Origin: an uncultured Bacteroides sp.
GTDB taxonomy: Bacteria; Bacteroidota; Bacteroidia; Bacteroidales; Bacteroidaceae
Assembly: GCA_900555635.1 (NCBI GenBank)
Contig: USLU01000065.1
Coordinates: forward strand, 1-29,732
Reading direction: 5' to 3'
Length of the DNA stretch: 29,732 nucleotides
Both the position numbers and the translations under genes were made by a program. Under the pieces are notes generated by a model. The model worked only from the letters and a program-made list of their open reading frames with translations, searched no databases and was not told the DNA's origin. This document shows, one piece after another, positions 16,376 to 25,148 of the stretch (position 1 is the stretch's first letter; the number at the start of each line of letters is the position of its first letter).

Positions 16376-18166
16376 ATGATTATGAAACTGAAACACATAT
16401 ATATGATTGGCGCTTTTGCGCTCGTAGTTACTAGTTGTAACGAAGATAGCTTTTTAAGCTTGAAACCTCAAGGTAGCTTGAATGAAGATATTATGACTTC
16501 CACAAAGGGAGCTGACTTACTTGTGAATGCTGCATATGCGGCTTTAGGTGGTCCCGAAGGACAGAGTTGGAGTGTGTGGTGCCATCCCACTACTAACTGG
16601 ACTTATGGTGAAGTTCGTTCGGATAATGCTTATAAAGGTGGCGGTGGCGTTGGAGACCTTAATGAAGTTCACCGTATGGAAACTTTTGATATGGATGCAA
16701 CCAATGGCTTTCTTGATAGTAAATGGTATCATTTGTATTGTAGCGTACAACGTTGTAACTCTGCATTGCGTGTATTGAATGCAGCTACGGATGAGCAAGT
16801 GAAAGGACGTACTTCACGCATAGCTGAGATGAAAGTTCTTCGAGCCCATTACTATTTTGAATTAAGCCGTCTTTTCAATAAAATACCTTATTTTGATGAA
16901 AATGTGGAAATATCCCAATATCCGAATATTGGCAATAATGAGTTTACGCGTGATGAGATATTAGGTAAACTGGGAAAGGAGATGCTTGATGCTGCCGAAC
17001 AACTGCCTCCTACTCAGTCGGAAGTAGGGCGTATACATAAATATGTTGCTTTAGCTTATGCTGCTAAGATCAAATTATATCAAGCTTATCAACAAGATGA
17101 ATCTACTCATGCGGTGACGGCAGTAAACAAAGATTTACTTAAGGAAGTAGTATCATTATGCGATCAGGTAACTGCAAGTAATCGTTATGATTTGCTGAAT
17201 GATTTTCAGGGATTAGATCTTGTGGCCAATGAAAATGGTAAGGAATCTGTATTTGCTGTTCAATATTCAATGAATGATGGTACTGAGAGCGCTGGGCGCA
17301 TTAATTGGAGCAACTTGTTGAACTCTCCTGGTGGTGGCAGCCCTTATGGTGGTGATGGGTTCTTCCTGCCTAGTCAGGACTTAATCAATGCTTATCAAAC
17401 AGATGCGAATGGTCTGCCGGATTTCAATTATCAATCAAAAGCAGATTATAGCCGGACTATATTATCAAATGGTATTTATACCTTGGAAAATACAACATCT
17501 AATGTTGATCCTCGTCTTGACTTTGTTGTAGGACGTCCCAATATAACTTGGAAAACTTATTCTGATAAACCTTGTGATGGTTGGGTACGCGATAAAGAAA
17601 CTTATGGTTATAATTGTGCAAAACGCTTCTGGGTTTCTCCTGAAAGTAGTGATATGTTTAAGGGATGGCCATGGGGGGCTTCTCAACTTAATTGGCAAAT
17701 TATTCGCTATGTCGATATTCTGCTATGGAAGGCTGAAGCATTGATTGAAATAAATGAGGGTAATGGACTTGATACAGCCCGTGAATTAATTAATCAAATT
17801 CGTAATCGTGCTAAGAATAGTGCTTATGTCAAAGATTTCAAAGATGGTACTAAATATGCTGCTAATTATCTGATTAATCCTTATGCTGCTGCCGGATGGA
17901 ATCAGGAATATGCCCGTAAAGCTCTTCGTTGGGAAACCCGTCTGGAGAAAGCTTTAGAAGGCGAACGTTTCTTCGATTTGGTACGTTGGGGTATTGCCGA
18001 AACAACAATGAACAGCTATATTGAGGCAGAAAAAGACAACCGTATTTATTATGCAAAAGCACATTTTACGAGTGGGAAGGACGAATTTTATCCTATACCC
18101 AACAATCAGTACGGATTTTCCGGAGGTAAATACGTACAAAATCCTGGATATGCTGCTTTTAAATAA
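16376..18166 (+). CDS. susD: SusD-like surface glycan-binding lipoprotein
   Basis: A 596-residue SusD/RagB-family protein that caps the SusC barrel at the cell surface and captures glycan. The lipoprotein signal ends ALVVTSC, with Cys21 as the lipidated residue. The mature start CNEDSF fits a surface export signal. The N-terminal helical TPR-like part includes EMKVLRAHYYFELSRLFNKI. The C-terminal half has RYVDILLWKAEALIEINEG and RWETRLEKALEGERFFDLVR, which are SusD hallmarks. It is co-transcribed with susC. A second ATG at 16382 gives an equally good signal (lipid Cys at 19). A strong hairpin lies just after the stop codon. Confidence 0.95.
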   Translation: MIMKLKHIYMIGAFALVVTSCNEDSFLSLKPQGSLNEDIMTSTKGADLLVNAAYAALGGPEGQSWSVWCHPTTNWTYGEVRSDNAYKGGGGVGDLNEVHRMETFDMDATNGFLDSKWYHLYCSVQRCNSALRVLNAATDEQVKGRTSRIAEMKVLRAHYYFELSRLFNKIPYFDENVEISQYPNIGNNEFTRDEILGKLGKEMLDAAEQLPPTQSEVGRIHKYVALAYAAKIKLYQAYQQDESTHAVTAVNKDLLKEVVSLCDQVTASNRYDLLNDFQGLDLVANENGKESVFAVQYSMNDGTESAGRINWSNLLNSPGGGSPYGGDGFFLPSQDLINAYQTDANGLPDFNYQSKADYSRTILSNGIYTLENTTSNVDPRLDFVVGRPNITWKTYSDKPCDGWVRDKETYGYNCAKRFWVSPESSDMFKGWPWGASQLNWQIIRYVDILLWKAEALIEINEGNGLDTARELINQIRNRAKNSAYVKDFKDGTKYAANYLINPYAAAGWNQEYARKALRWETRLEKALEGERFFDLVRWGIAETTMNSYIEAEKDNRIYYAKAHFTSGKDEFYPIPNNQYGFSGGKYVQNPGYAAFK

Positions 18167-18182
18167 CAATGCATAAAAACTA

Positions 18183-18217
18183 AATGGAAGGGGGAATGTA
18201 TTATTCCGCCTTCCATT
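18183..18217 (+). other. Intercistronic hairpin after susD
   Basis: Arms 18183-18197 and 18203-18217 form a 15-position stem with one G-G mismatch and a 5-base loop. No U tract follows, so it is probably a stability or processing hairpin that protects the susCD transcript rather than a full terminator. It lies 16 bp after the susD stop and 17 bp before the preferred start of the next gene. Confidence 0.75.
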
Positions 18218-18234
18218 ACAAAAAATCTTTTGCT

Positions 18235-20370
18235 ATGAAATACTACCTTTATTCCTTATTAGGAAGCTTTTTACTTTCCATAAATCTAATTTGTGCTCAG
18301 AGAGTTTGGACATTTGACGACCAAAATCCCTTACTTTCTACTGATTCTGAGTTACAACTGAATTTGTCTACTATTAAACAAATACCGGAGTTTGTTGCCG
18401 GAATTAAAGGGAACGCACTTCGAACAGATGGTTATTCAACTTGGATAGATGCTACTGTAAAAGACGATTTTTCGTCATTATCCGGTTGGTTTGCATTAGA
18501 GTCTTACCCAACTGATACTGCCGCTTTTATAGGAGTGAAAGATTTGCAGGGAAATTCTGTTGCAATATGCGCAGATCGTTATGGTGAACTATTGCTTGGA
18601 ATTGGAAAAAATAATTCATTTTCTTATCACTCTTTAAATACAAAAATTGAACGTTTTAAATGGTTGCATTTATTGATTGATTTAGAGAATAAATCTATTT
18701 ATATGAATGGTTACAAAGTGGGTTCAAACTCATTTCCAGAACTAATCTTATCGAATAATATGTATATTCAGATCGGTAAAGACTTCAGGAATAAAGAAGT
18801 TTGGATGTACGATGTTACAGCAATAAATGGTCTGATTGATGAAATTAGAATAAGTTCAACTCCTTTTGCGGGTTCGCAACTAATGGCTGAAATAGCTTCT
18901 GATTTGAATAAAACTCCTATACTAGCTATTCCCGAAACACGATTTGCTTCTGATTTTAATCGCCCTCGATATCATTTATTGCCCGCTGCCAACTGGACAA
19001 ATGAGACACACGGATTAATCCTTTTTAATGGCAAATATCACATCTTCAATCAAAAAAATGCTTCTGGAATTTTCTTAGGGCAGATTAATTGGGGACATTT
19101 CAGTAGTTCGGATTTAGTTCACTGGACAGAAGAAAAGCCTGCATTGACTCCTGACAACTCTTATGATAAAAATGGAATATGGTCTGGTTGCGCTGTAATC
19201 AATGATAATGGAGTACCACAACTTATATATACGGCAGGTGGCGATAAATTGGGAGTTGGCATTGCTTTTCCAAAGGATAGTGCATTAATAGAATGGGAGA
19301 AGTATGAGCACAATCCAGTTATTGCGGAGCATCCGGTAGAATATACCCGTACAGATATGCGTGATCAATATGTATGGAAAGAAGGAAATACTTGGTATAT
19401 GATTATTGGTTATGGTATTGAAAAGACTGAAACGCCTCATGGAGCATTATTGTTATATAAATCTATTGATCTGAAGAAATGGGATTTTATACATTTATTA
19501 TTTGAAGGTAATCCTTCGGTCGATAACTCCGGTATTTTTTGGGAGATGCCCGTCTTTAAGAAAATGGGAAAAAAGTATGTACTTTTAGTCAATAGAGTTC
19601 CTCATAAAGGAGTACCGGCACGTTGCCAGTATTGGATAGGAGATTTTAAGAATGAGAAGTTTATACCTGATAATCCTATACCTCAGAACTTGGAAGTTAT
19701 AAATCGTTTGTTATCTCCATCTATAGTAGAGACTCCAATGGGAGATGTTGTTTCTATATCAATAATACCAGATGAAATAGGAGGAGAGGCGACTTATAAA
19801 CAAGGTTGGGCACATCTTTATAGTATACCGAGAAAATGGCAACTCAAAAATGGAAAGATTTGTCAGACTCCACATCCTGCTTTACAGCAACTACGAGAAA
19901 AGCATAATGTTTTACCAAAGAAAAAGATAGGGGCATTGGAACCTTATGTGATTAGTAAACAAGGACATCAATTGGAGATTAAGGCAACTTTTTATCCAGG
20001 TGATGCAAAGCGATTTGGATTTGTTTTGTGTAAGAATCCGGATGATACTGAATTTAGTATGATATATTATGATGTAGATAAGAAAGAACTTGTGGTAGAT
20101 CAAACTCATTCTTCGGCACGTCAACATATCCCTTTGGATATTCGTAAAGATTACTATCCTTTGGAAGTTTCTAAGCCTATAGAATTCCATTTATTTATAG
20201 ATGGTTCTGTCGTGGAAGGTTTTATTAATAATCAGGATGCATTCACAACAAGGATATTCCCATTAAAAGAAAATAGCACTCAGTTGGAACTTTTTTCAGA
20301 TGGAAAGACTACGGAAGCAGCAGCAGAGATTTGGACATTGAGAGATGCTAAAGTAAAGATGAATTTTTAA
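18235..20370 (+). CDS. LamG-like plus GH32-like protein with altered catalytic motifs
   Basis: A 711-residue exported protein. I start it at ATG 18235 because MKYYLYSLLGSFLLSINLICA is a signal peptide; the upstream in-frame ATG at 18184 lies inside the hairpin. Positions below count from 18184; subtract 17 for this start. About 41-235 is a LamG/concanavalin-like sandwich. About 260-535 is a GH32 five-blade propeller. About 570-728 is the GH32 C-terminal sandwich. The nucleophile motif, normally WMNDPNG, reads WTNETHG, with Glu274 in the Asp position. RDP reads RDQ (393-395). The acid/base Glu454 is kept in FWEMP. It is either an enzyme with changed activity or a fructan-binding protein. There is no lipobox, so it is probably periplasmic. 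It takes the place after susD where a SusE-type protein usually sits. Confidence 0.85.
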   Translation: MKYYLYSLLGSFLLSINLICAQRVWTFDDQNPLLSTDSELQLNLSTIKQIPEFVAGIKGNALRTDGYSTWIDATVKDDFSSLSGWFALESYPTDTAAFIGVKDLQGNSVAICADRYGELLLGIGKNNSFSYHSLNTKIERFKWLHLLIDLENKSIYMNGYKVGSNSFPELILSNNMYIQIGKDFRNKEVWMYDVTAINGLIDEIRISSTPFAGSQLMAEIASDLNKTPILAIPETRFASDFNRPRYHLLPAANWTNETHGLILFNGKYHIFNQKNASGIFLGQINWGHFSSSDLVHWTEEKPALTPDNSYDKNGIWSGCAVINDNGVPQLIYTAGGDKLGVGIAFPKDSALIEWEKYEHNPVIAEHPVEYTRTDMRDQYVWKEGNTWYMIIGYGIEKTETPHGALLLYKSIDLKKWDFIHLLFEGNPSVDNSGIFWEMPVFKKMGKKYVLLVNRVPHKGVPARCQYWIGDFKNEKFIPDNPIPQNLEVINRLLSPSIVETPMGDVVSISIIPDEIGGEATYKQGWAHLYSIPRKWQLKNGKICQTPHPALQQLREKHNVLPKKKIGALEPYVISKQGHQLEIKATFYPGDAKRFGFVLCKNPDDTEFSMIYYDVDKKELVVDQTHSSARQHIPLDIRKDYYPLEVSKPIEFHLFIDGSVVEGFINNQDAFTTRIFPLKENSTQLELFSDGKTTEAAAEIWTLRDAKVKMNF

Positions 20371-20380
20371 TAGAATAAGT

Positions 20381-21850
20381 ATGAAATTTATATTTGTATT
20401 ATATCTATTTCTGTTAGCGGGAATAATTTCTATAAATGCACAGGTAAGTTCGGATAGCTTGTATAATGAAGCTTATCGGTCTCAATATCATTTTAGTCCA
20501 CAAAAGGGTTGGATTGGTGATCCTTGTGGTTTTATATATTACCAAGGGAAGTATCACATGTATTGGTGGGGAAAGGTAGAATCTACTGATTTGGTACATT
20601 ATAATGAAATAACTCCTAATGTAATGACTGGCATAGACGCTAACATTGCAAACTTTACAGGTTCAGTACTTATTGACAAGGGCAATACTGCCGGTTTTGG
20701 CAAAGATACTTATATTGCAGCATATACGGTTTTTGAGAAAGATTCAAAAAAACAGGCACAGGGAATTTCTTTTAGTCATGATGGAAAAACTTTCCATTAT
20801 TACGAGGGTAATCCTGTGATTGATATTTGGAGTACAGAGTTTAGAGATCCTACTGTGTTTTGGCATGAACCGACTCAAAAGTGGGTAATGGTAGTAGCAA
20901 AAGCTTTAGAGAAAAAGATAATGTTCTATACATCTACTGACTTGAAGAACTGGATATGGACCAGCGATTTCGGACCTGCGGGCGATCATGAAAAGTCATG
21001 GGAGTGCCCAGATTTGTTTCAACTACCTGTTGATGGTGATACAAATAATAAAAAATGGGTAATGATAGTATCGGTAAATTGGGCGCAGGAGCAATATTTT
21101 ATAGGTGATTTTGATGGTACTTCATTTAAGCTGATGGACAACCATCCTACCGAACCTTTGTATGTAGATAAAGGACTGGATTTCTATGCATCACGTACTT
21201 TCCGTGATTATGATAATACTCTGAAGAATACAGTTTCAATGGGCTGGGTGGCCACTTGGGATTATGCACAATTAGTACCTTCAGAATATGGCAAAGGCTT
21301 CTGGTCTATTCCTCGTAATTTAGCATTGAAAACATATAAAGAAGGAGTACGATTAACTCAGAATCCTATTGAACAACTACAAACACTTCGCTATAACCCC
21401 TTTTCAATAAAACGTTCTTTGCAAGTGGGTACACATTATATATCAGGATTTGTACCAAAGGAAAATGTGTATGAACTTGATGCTATTTTCTCTACTGATG
21501 CTTCCAATACCTTTGGATTTAATCTGTGTGTAGGAGACGGGCGTAAAGTAATAATTAGCTACGATACTGATTCACATAACTTAGTGATTGATCGTACTTA
21601 CTGCGCAGATGTTGATATCCCTAAATTTTGTCGCATGACGCATGCTTGGGTTGAACCAATAGACAATAAAATCAGATTTCATATCTTTGTGGATAAGTCT
21701 AGTATTGAACTCTTTACTAATGACGGGAAAGATGTGTTTACTTTACTCACTTATCCTAATGAATCTCAAACAGGGATTGAATTGTTTGCACATAAGAAAG
21801 GAACTAATATGGAATTGAATGCTTGGATGCTTAAATCTATATGGAAATGA
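20381..21850 (+). CDS. GH32 fructan hydrolase (divergent subgroup)
   Basis: A 489-residue exported GH32 enzyme. Signal peptide 1-20 (LLAGIISINAQ), then the propeller (about 35-335) and the beta-sandwich (about 350-489). The three acidic residues are present: Asp47 in WIGDPCG (nucleophile), Asp156 in EFRDP (transition-state stabiliser) and Glu208 in WECPD (acid/base). The nucleophile motif departs from WMNDPNG at four positions (M to I, N to G, N to C, and flanking), and the loop usually reading QYNP...MHWGHA is missing about 15 residues, so the fructose-binding subsite is probably more open. It lies 10 bp after the LamG-GH32 gene. Likely a periplasmic exo-acting fructosidase, but the mode is inferred. 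Confidence 0.9.
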   Translation: MKFIFVLYLFLLAGIISINAQVSSDSLYNEAYRSQYHFSPQKGWIGDPCGFIYYQGKYHMYWWGKVESTDLVHYNEITPNVMTGIDANIANFTGSVLIDKGNTAGFGKDTYIAAYTVFEKDSKKQAQGISFSHDGKTFHYYEGNPVIDIWSTEFRDPTVFWHEPTQKWVMVVAKALEKKIMFYTSTDLKNWIWTSDFGPAGDHEKSWECPDLFQLPVDGDTNNKKWVMIVSVNWAQEQYFIGDFDGTSFKLMDNHPTEPLYVDKGLDFYASRTFRDYDNTLKNTVSMGWVATWDYAQLVPSEYGKGFWSIPRNLALKTYKEGVRLTQNPIEQLQTLRYNPFSIKRSLQVGTHYISGFVPKENVYELDAIFSTDASNTFGFNLCVGDGRKVIISYDTDSHNLVIDRTYCADVDIPKFCRMTHAWVEPIDNKIRFHIFVDKSSIELFTNDGKDVFTLLTYPNESQTGIELFAHKKGTNMELNAWMLKSIWK

Positions 21851-21942
21851 AGAATATAATATAGAAATTAGTTTTTATAATATATGTAACATTTATACTA
21901 TACTTTGTAACAAAAAAGATAGCCTCAGAATAGTTTAGCGCT

Positions 21943-21950
21943 TATCTTTG
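21943..21950 (+). promoter_or_regulatory. Putative internal promoter before the third GH32
   Basis: TATCTTTG exactly matches the -7 consensus, 46 bp before the ATG at 21997, in a 146-bp AT-rich gap. No -33 box is found at standard spacing. It suggests that the third GH32, the transporter and the fructokinase form a second transcript. Confidence 0.55.
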
Positions 21951-21996
21951 TGTCGTAATTAAACATAAATTTATTATAATCTTAATACCCAAAAAC

Positions 21997-23811
21997 ATGA
22001 TTCAGTTTAGAAAGATCTGGTGTTCTACTTATCGATTGCTATTTGTATTAATAATAGGTGCAGCAGCTACAGTTATAACATGCCAGGCTGTAAATCCTCC
22101 TTTTGTGATTAAACATTTAGGTGACGGACAAAGCATAGTCCAAATAGATGAGCAAAGAAAGTATCTGTTGCTACCGGTAGAAGAAGCTTCACCGGAAGCC
22201 AAATTGTATATGATAGCTGATAATGACGTTGTACGTAGCATGAATGTTCGTCTTGCTATTAATAAAATAGATTATTTTGTTCCGGTAGATATGACCGGGT
22301 TCAAGAACAAGCAACTTTCATTTAACTTCCAACTAATCGCTGATTCGGCATTGTGTTGGGATGAAATAAAGCTTTCTGACGAATTCGATTCTTTCAATCG
22401 GGAAGTGTTTCGTCCGGTCTATCACTTTACACCGGCTTATGGTTGGATGAATGATCCAAATGGAATGGTATATAAAGATGGTATTTATCACCTTTTCTAT
22501 CAATATAATCCTTATGGTTCAATGTGGGGAAATATGCATTGGGGGCACGCTACTACAAAAGATTTGGTAAATTGGGAACATCAACCGGAGGCTATTGTAC
22601 CTGATGCATTAGGTACTATTTTTAGTGGCTCGTGTGTAGTCGATAAAGACAACACTGCCGGATTTGGTGCCGGAGCTATCATTGCATTCTATACTTCAGC
22701 CGGCGAACGTCAGGTACAGAGTATGGCATATAGCCTTGACAATGGCAAAACCTTCAAAAAGTATGCGCGCAACCCGATATTGACTTCCACGCAACGTGAC
22801 TTCCGTGACCCTAAAGTATTTTGGCATAACGATACCCATAAGTGGGTTATGATTCTTGCCGTAGGTCAGGAAATGCAAATATATTCTTCGCCTAACCTGA
22901 AGGACTGGACTTATGAAAGTTGTTTTGGTGAAGGACAAGGTGCTCATGGTGGCGTTTGGGAATGTCCCGATTTGATTGAACTCCCTATTGAAAACACCGA
23001 GTTGAAGAAATGGGTACTGATTTGTAACCTCAATCCGGGAGGACCTTTTGGTGGTAGTGCTACCCAATATTTTGTAGGTGACTTTGATGGAAAGACCTTT
23101 GTAAATGATTCTCCGAAGAAGACCAAATGGATGGACTGGGGAAAGGATCATTATGCTACTGTCACTTGGAGTAATGCTCCCGAAGGTCGTCACATAGCTT
23201 TGGCATGGATGAGCAATTGGCAGTATGCTAATGAAGTGCCTACCAAGCAATTTCGTAGCGCAAATTCTGTGCCTCGCGACCTTTCACTCTATACTTCAGA
23301 GGGCGAAACTTACGTAAAAGTTGTCCCTTCTCCTGAACTTCTGAACATGCGTGATAAAGGCACTAAGAAACGTACATTCAAAGTAGACCGTACCTATAAC
23401 TTAGATAAACTCCTGAACGACAATACCGGTACTTATGAAATAGAAATGACTATTCAAAATAAGAATGCGGATGTTATCGGTATGCAACTCTTTAACTCGA
23501 AGGGTGAAGAAGTAGACTTGTATTATAATATGGTGGAAAAGCAGTTCACTATGGATCGTACCAAGAGTGGGAATGTGGCATTCAGCAAAGAATTTCCGGC
23601 AGTAACAGTAGCTCCTGTTGATGGTACTAATGAGATGACACTCCGTATTTTTGTGGATAAGTCGAGTCTTGAGATTTTTGGTAATGGCGGACGTTTTGTT
23701 ATGACAAACCTCGTATTCCCCTCGGAACCCTATAATCGCATCAGCTTCTATGCAAAGGGAGGAAGCTATGCTGTAACTTCATTCACTGTTTATAAACTCA
23801 GCGTAAAATAA
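21997..23811 (+). CDS. GH32 fructan hydrolase with N-terminal domain (DUF4980-like)
   Basis: A 604-residue exported GH32 enzyme with fully canonical motifs: WMNDPNG (150-156, nucleophile Asp153), FRDPK (Asp271), WECPD (acid/base Glu322). A hydrophobic export signal ends near ATVITCQA. Cys29 might be lipidated, but Thr before Cys is not a standard lipobox. Residues about 30-130 form an extra N-terminal beta-rich domain, as in Bacteroides levanase-like proteins (DUF4980 type, from memory). Then come the propeller (about 140-440) and the C-terminal sandwich (about 455-604). It is the best candidate for the main fructose-releasing enzyme of this locus. Endo or exo action cannot be assigned. The transporter gene follows after 12 bp. 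Confidence 0.94.
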   Translation: MIQFRKIWCSTYRLLFVLIIGAAATVITCQAVNPPFVIKHLGDGQSIVQIDEQRKYLLLPVEEASPEAKLYMIADNDVVRSMNVRLAINKIDYFVPVDMTGFKNKQLSFNFQLIADSALCWDEIKLSDEFDSFNREVFRPVYHFTPAYGWMNDPNGMVYKDGIYHLFYQYNPYGSMWGNMHWGHATTKDLVNWEHQPEAIVPDALGTIFSGSCVVDKDNTAGFGAGAIIAFYTSAGERQVQSMAYSLDNGKTFKKYARNPILTSTQRDFRDPKVFWHNDTHKWVMILAVGQEMQIYSSPNLKDWTYESCFGEGQGAHGGVWECPDLIELPIENTELKKWVLICNLNPGGPFGGSATQYFVGDFDGKTFVNDSPKKTKWMDWGKDHYATVTWSNAPEGRHIALAWMSNWQYANEVPTKQFRSANSVPRDLSLYTSEGETYVKVVPSPELLNMRDKGTKKRTFKVDRTYNLDKLLNDNTGTYEIEMTIQNKNADVIGMQLFNSKGEEVDLYYNMVEKQFTMDRTKSGNVAFSKEFPAVTVAPVDGTNEMTLRIFVDKSSLEIFGNGGRFVMTNLVFPSEPYNRISFYAKGGSYAVTSFTVYKLSVK

Positions 23812-23823
23812 TAATCTAAGATA

Positions 23824-25005
23824 ATGGAAAATACTAAAAATGCTTCATTGACGAAGCTCATACCTGTGATGCTTTGCTTTTTTGCCATGGGTTTTGTAGA
23901 CCTTGTAGGCATTGCCTCCAACTATGTAAAAGCAGACCTTGGCTTAACAGACGCCCAGGCAAATATATTCCCCTCATTAGTTTTCTTTTGGTTTCTTATT
24001 TTCTCTGTGCCCACCGGCATGTTGATGAATCGTATAGGAAGGAAGAAAACTGTACTTTTAAGTTTGATCGTGACTTTTGCCTCTTTACTTCTGCCTATAT
24101 TCGGCGATAGCTATACGCTGATGTTGCTCTCTTTTTCCTTATTGGGCATTGGTAATGCTTTGATGCAAACATCATTAAATCCGTTGCTTTCTAATATCGT
24201 AAGTGGCGAGAAGCTGGCAAGCAGCCTCACCTTCGGACAGTTTGTGAAGGCTATTGCTTCTTTTCTGGCTCCATACATCGCTATGTGGGGAGCTACGCAA
24301 GTCATCCCTTCGTTCGATATGGGTTGGCGGGTACTATTCCCCATTTATATGGTGATTTCGGTGGTTGCTATTCTGCTGCTCAATGCAACTTCTATCATCG
24401 AAGAGAAAGAAGAAGGCAAACCGTCTACCTTTACTCAATGCCTTGCACTTTTGGGTAAGCCGTTCATACTGCTTTCATTTATCGGAATCATGTGCCATGT
24501 AGGTATCGACGTAGGTACTAATACTACAGCACCGAAGATATTGATGGAACGTTTGGGCATGACGCTGGACGATGCTGCTTTTGCTACCAGCCTTTACTTT
24601 ATCTTTCGTACGGCAGGTTGTTTTCTCGGTTCGTTTATACTTCAGAAGATTTCTTCACGAACCTTCTTCGGTATCAGCGTGTTGTGTATGCTGGCAGCCA
24701 TGGCAGGATTATTTATCTTCCAGGATAAAACGATGATTTATGTTTGTATTGCCTTGATAGGTTTCGGTAATTCTAATATCTTCCCTGTTATATTCTCACA
24801 GGCATTGCTGGCGATGCCGCAGAAGAAAAACGAAGTTTCCGGCCTGATGATTATGGGGCTTTTCGGCGGTACGGTTTTCCCTATTGCTATGGGACTGGCC
24901 AGTGATGCCATGGGGCAAAGCGGGGCTGTAGCTGTGATGACGGTTGGCGTGTTGTACTTATTTTTCTATATGCTGAAGATGAAACGTCGAGCACGTGAAT
25001 ATTGA
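23824..25005 (+). CDS. MFS sugar transporter (FucP-like; probable fructose carrier)
   Basis: A 393-residue inner-membrane carrier of the major facilitator superfamily with about 12 hydrophobic segments. The cytoplasmic loop between helices 2 and 3 has the MFS motif MLMNRIGRKKTVLL (residues about 61-74). It resembles the fucose/glucose-galactose permease group found in Bacteroides. Position between GH32 and fructokinase genes makes it the likely route for free fructose from periplasm to cytoplasm, as the equivalent carrier does in the B. thetaiotaomicron levan locus. Proton coupling is assumed from the family. Confidence 0.9.
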   Translation: MENTKNASLTKLIPVMLCFFAMGFVDLVGIASNYVKADLGLTDAQANIFPSLVFFWFLIFSVPTGMLMNRIGRKKTVLLSLIVTFASLLLPIFGDSYTLMLLSFSLLGIGNALMQTSLNPLLSNIVSGEKLASSLTFGQFVKAIASFLAPYIAMWGATQVIPSFDMGWRVLFPIYMVISVVAILLLNATSIIEEKEEGKPSTFTQCLALLGKPFILLSFIGIMCHVGIDVGTNTTAPKILMERLGMTLDDAAFATSLYFIFRTAGCFLGSFILQKISSRTFFGISVLCMLAAMAGLFIFQDKTMIYVCIALIGFGNSNIFPVIFSQALLAMPQKKNEVSGLMIMGLFGGTVFPIAMGLASDAMGQSGAVAVMTVGVLYLFFYMLKMKRRAREY

Positions 25006-25059
25006 AAATCTAACTAAAAAAACGGCTCTACAATGCTCTTTGGGTGGGGGAATCTAAGG

Positions 25060-25103
25060 TAACGACAGAGGCTACCTCACCTAACGACAGAGGCTATCAC
25101 CAT
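25060..25103. repeat. Tandem pair of 22-bp repeat units
   Basis: TAACGACAGAGGCTA occurs at 25060-25074 and again at 25082-25096, a 22-bp period. It lies in the 143-bp gap between the transporter and fructokinase genes. The core TAAcgacAGAG and the period resemble the block at 10701-10793. Confidence 0.7.
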
Positions 25104-25148
25104 TAAGGAGAGAAGTAAAATGATTGAATTTATTAAATACTATTTATC

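Noticed and set aside
18184..18234. Upstream ATG as start of the LamG-GH32 protein
   Set aside because: The ATG at 18184 is inside the hairpin and would place 17 polar and aromatic residues before a clear signal peptide that starts at 18235.
22696..23250. A 184-codon minus-strand frame opposite the third GH32
   Set aside because: Overlaps the canonical GH32 catalytic region; no domain or promoter-like site.
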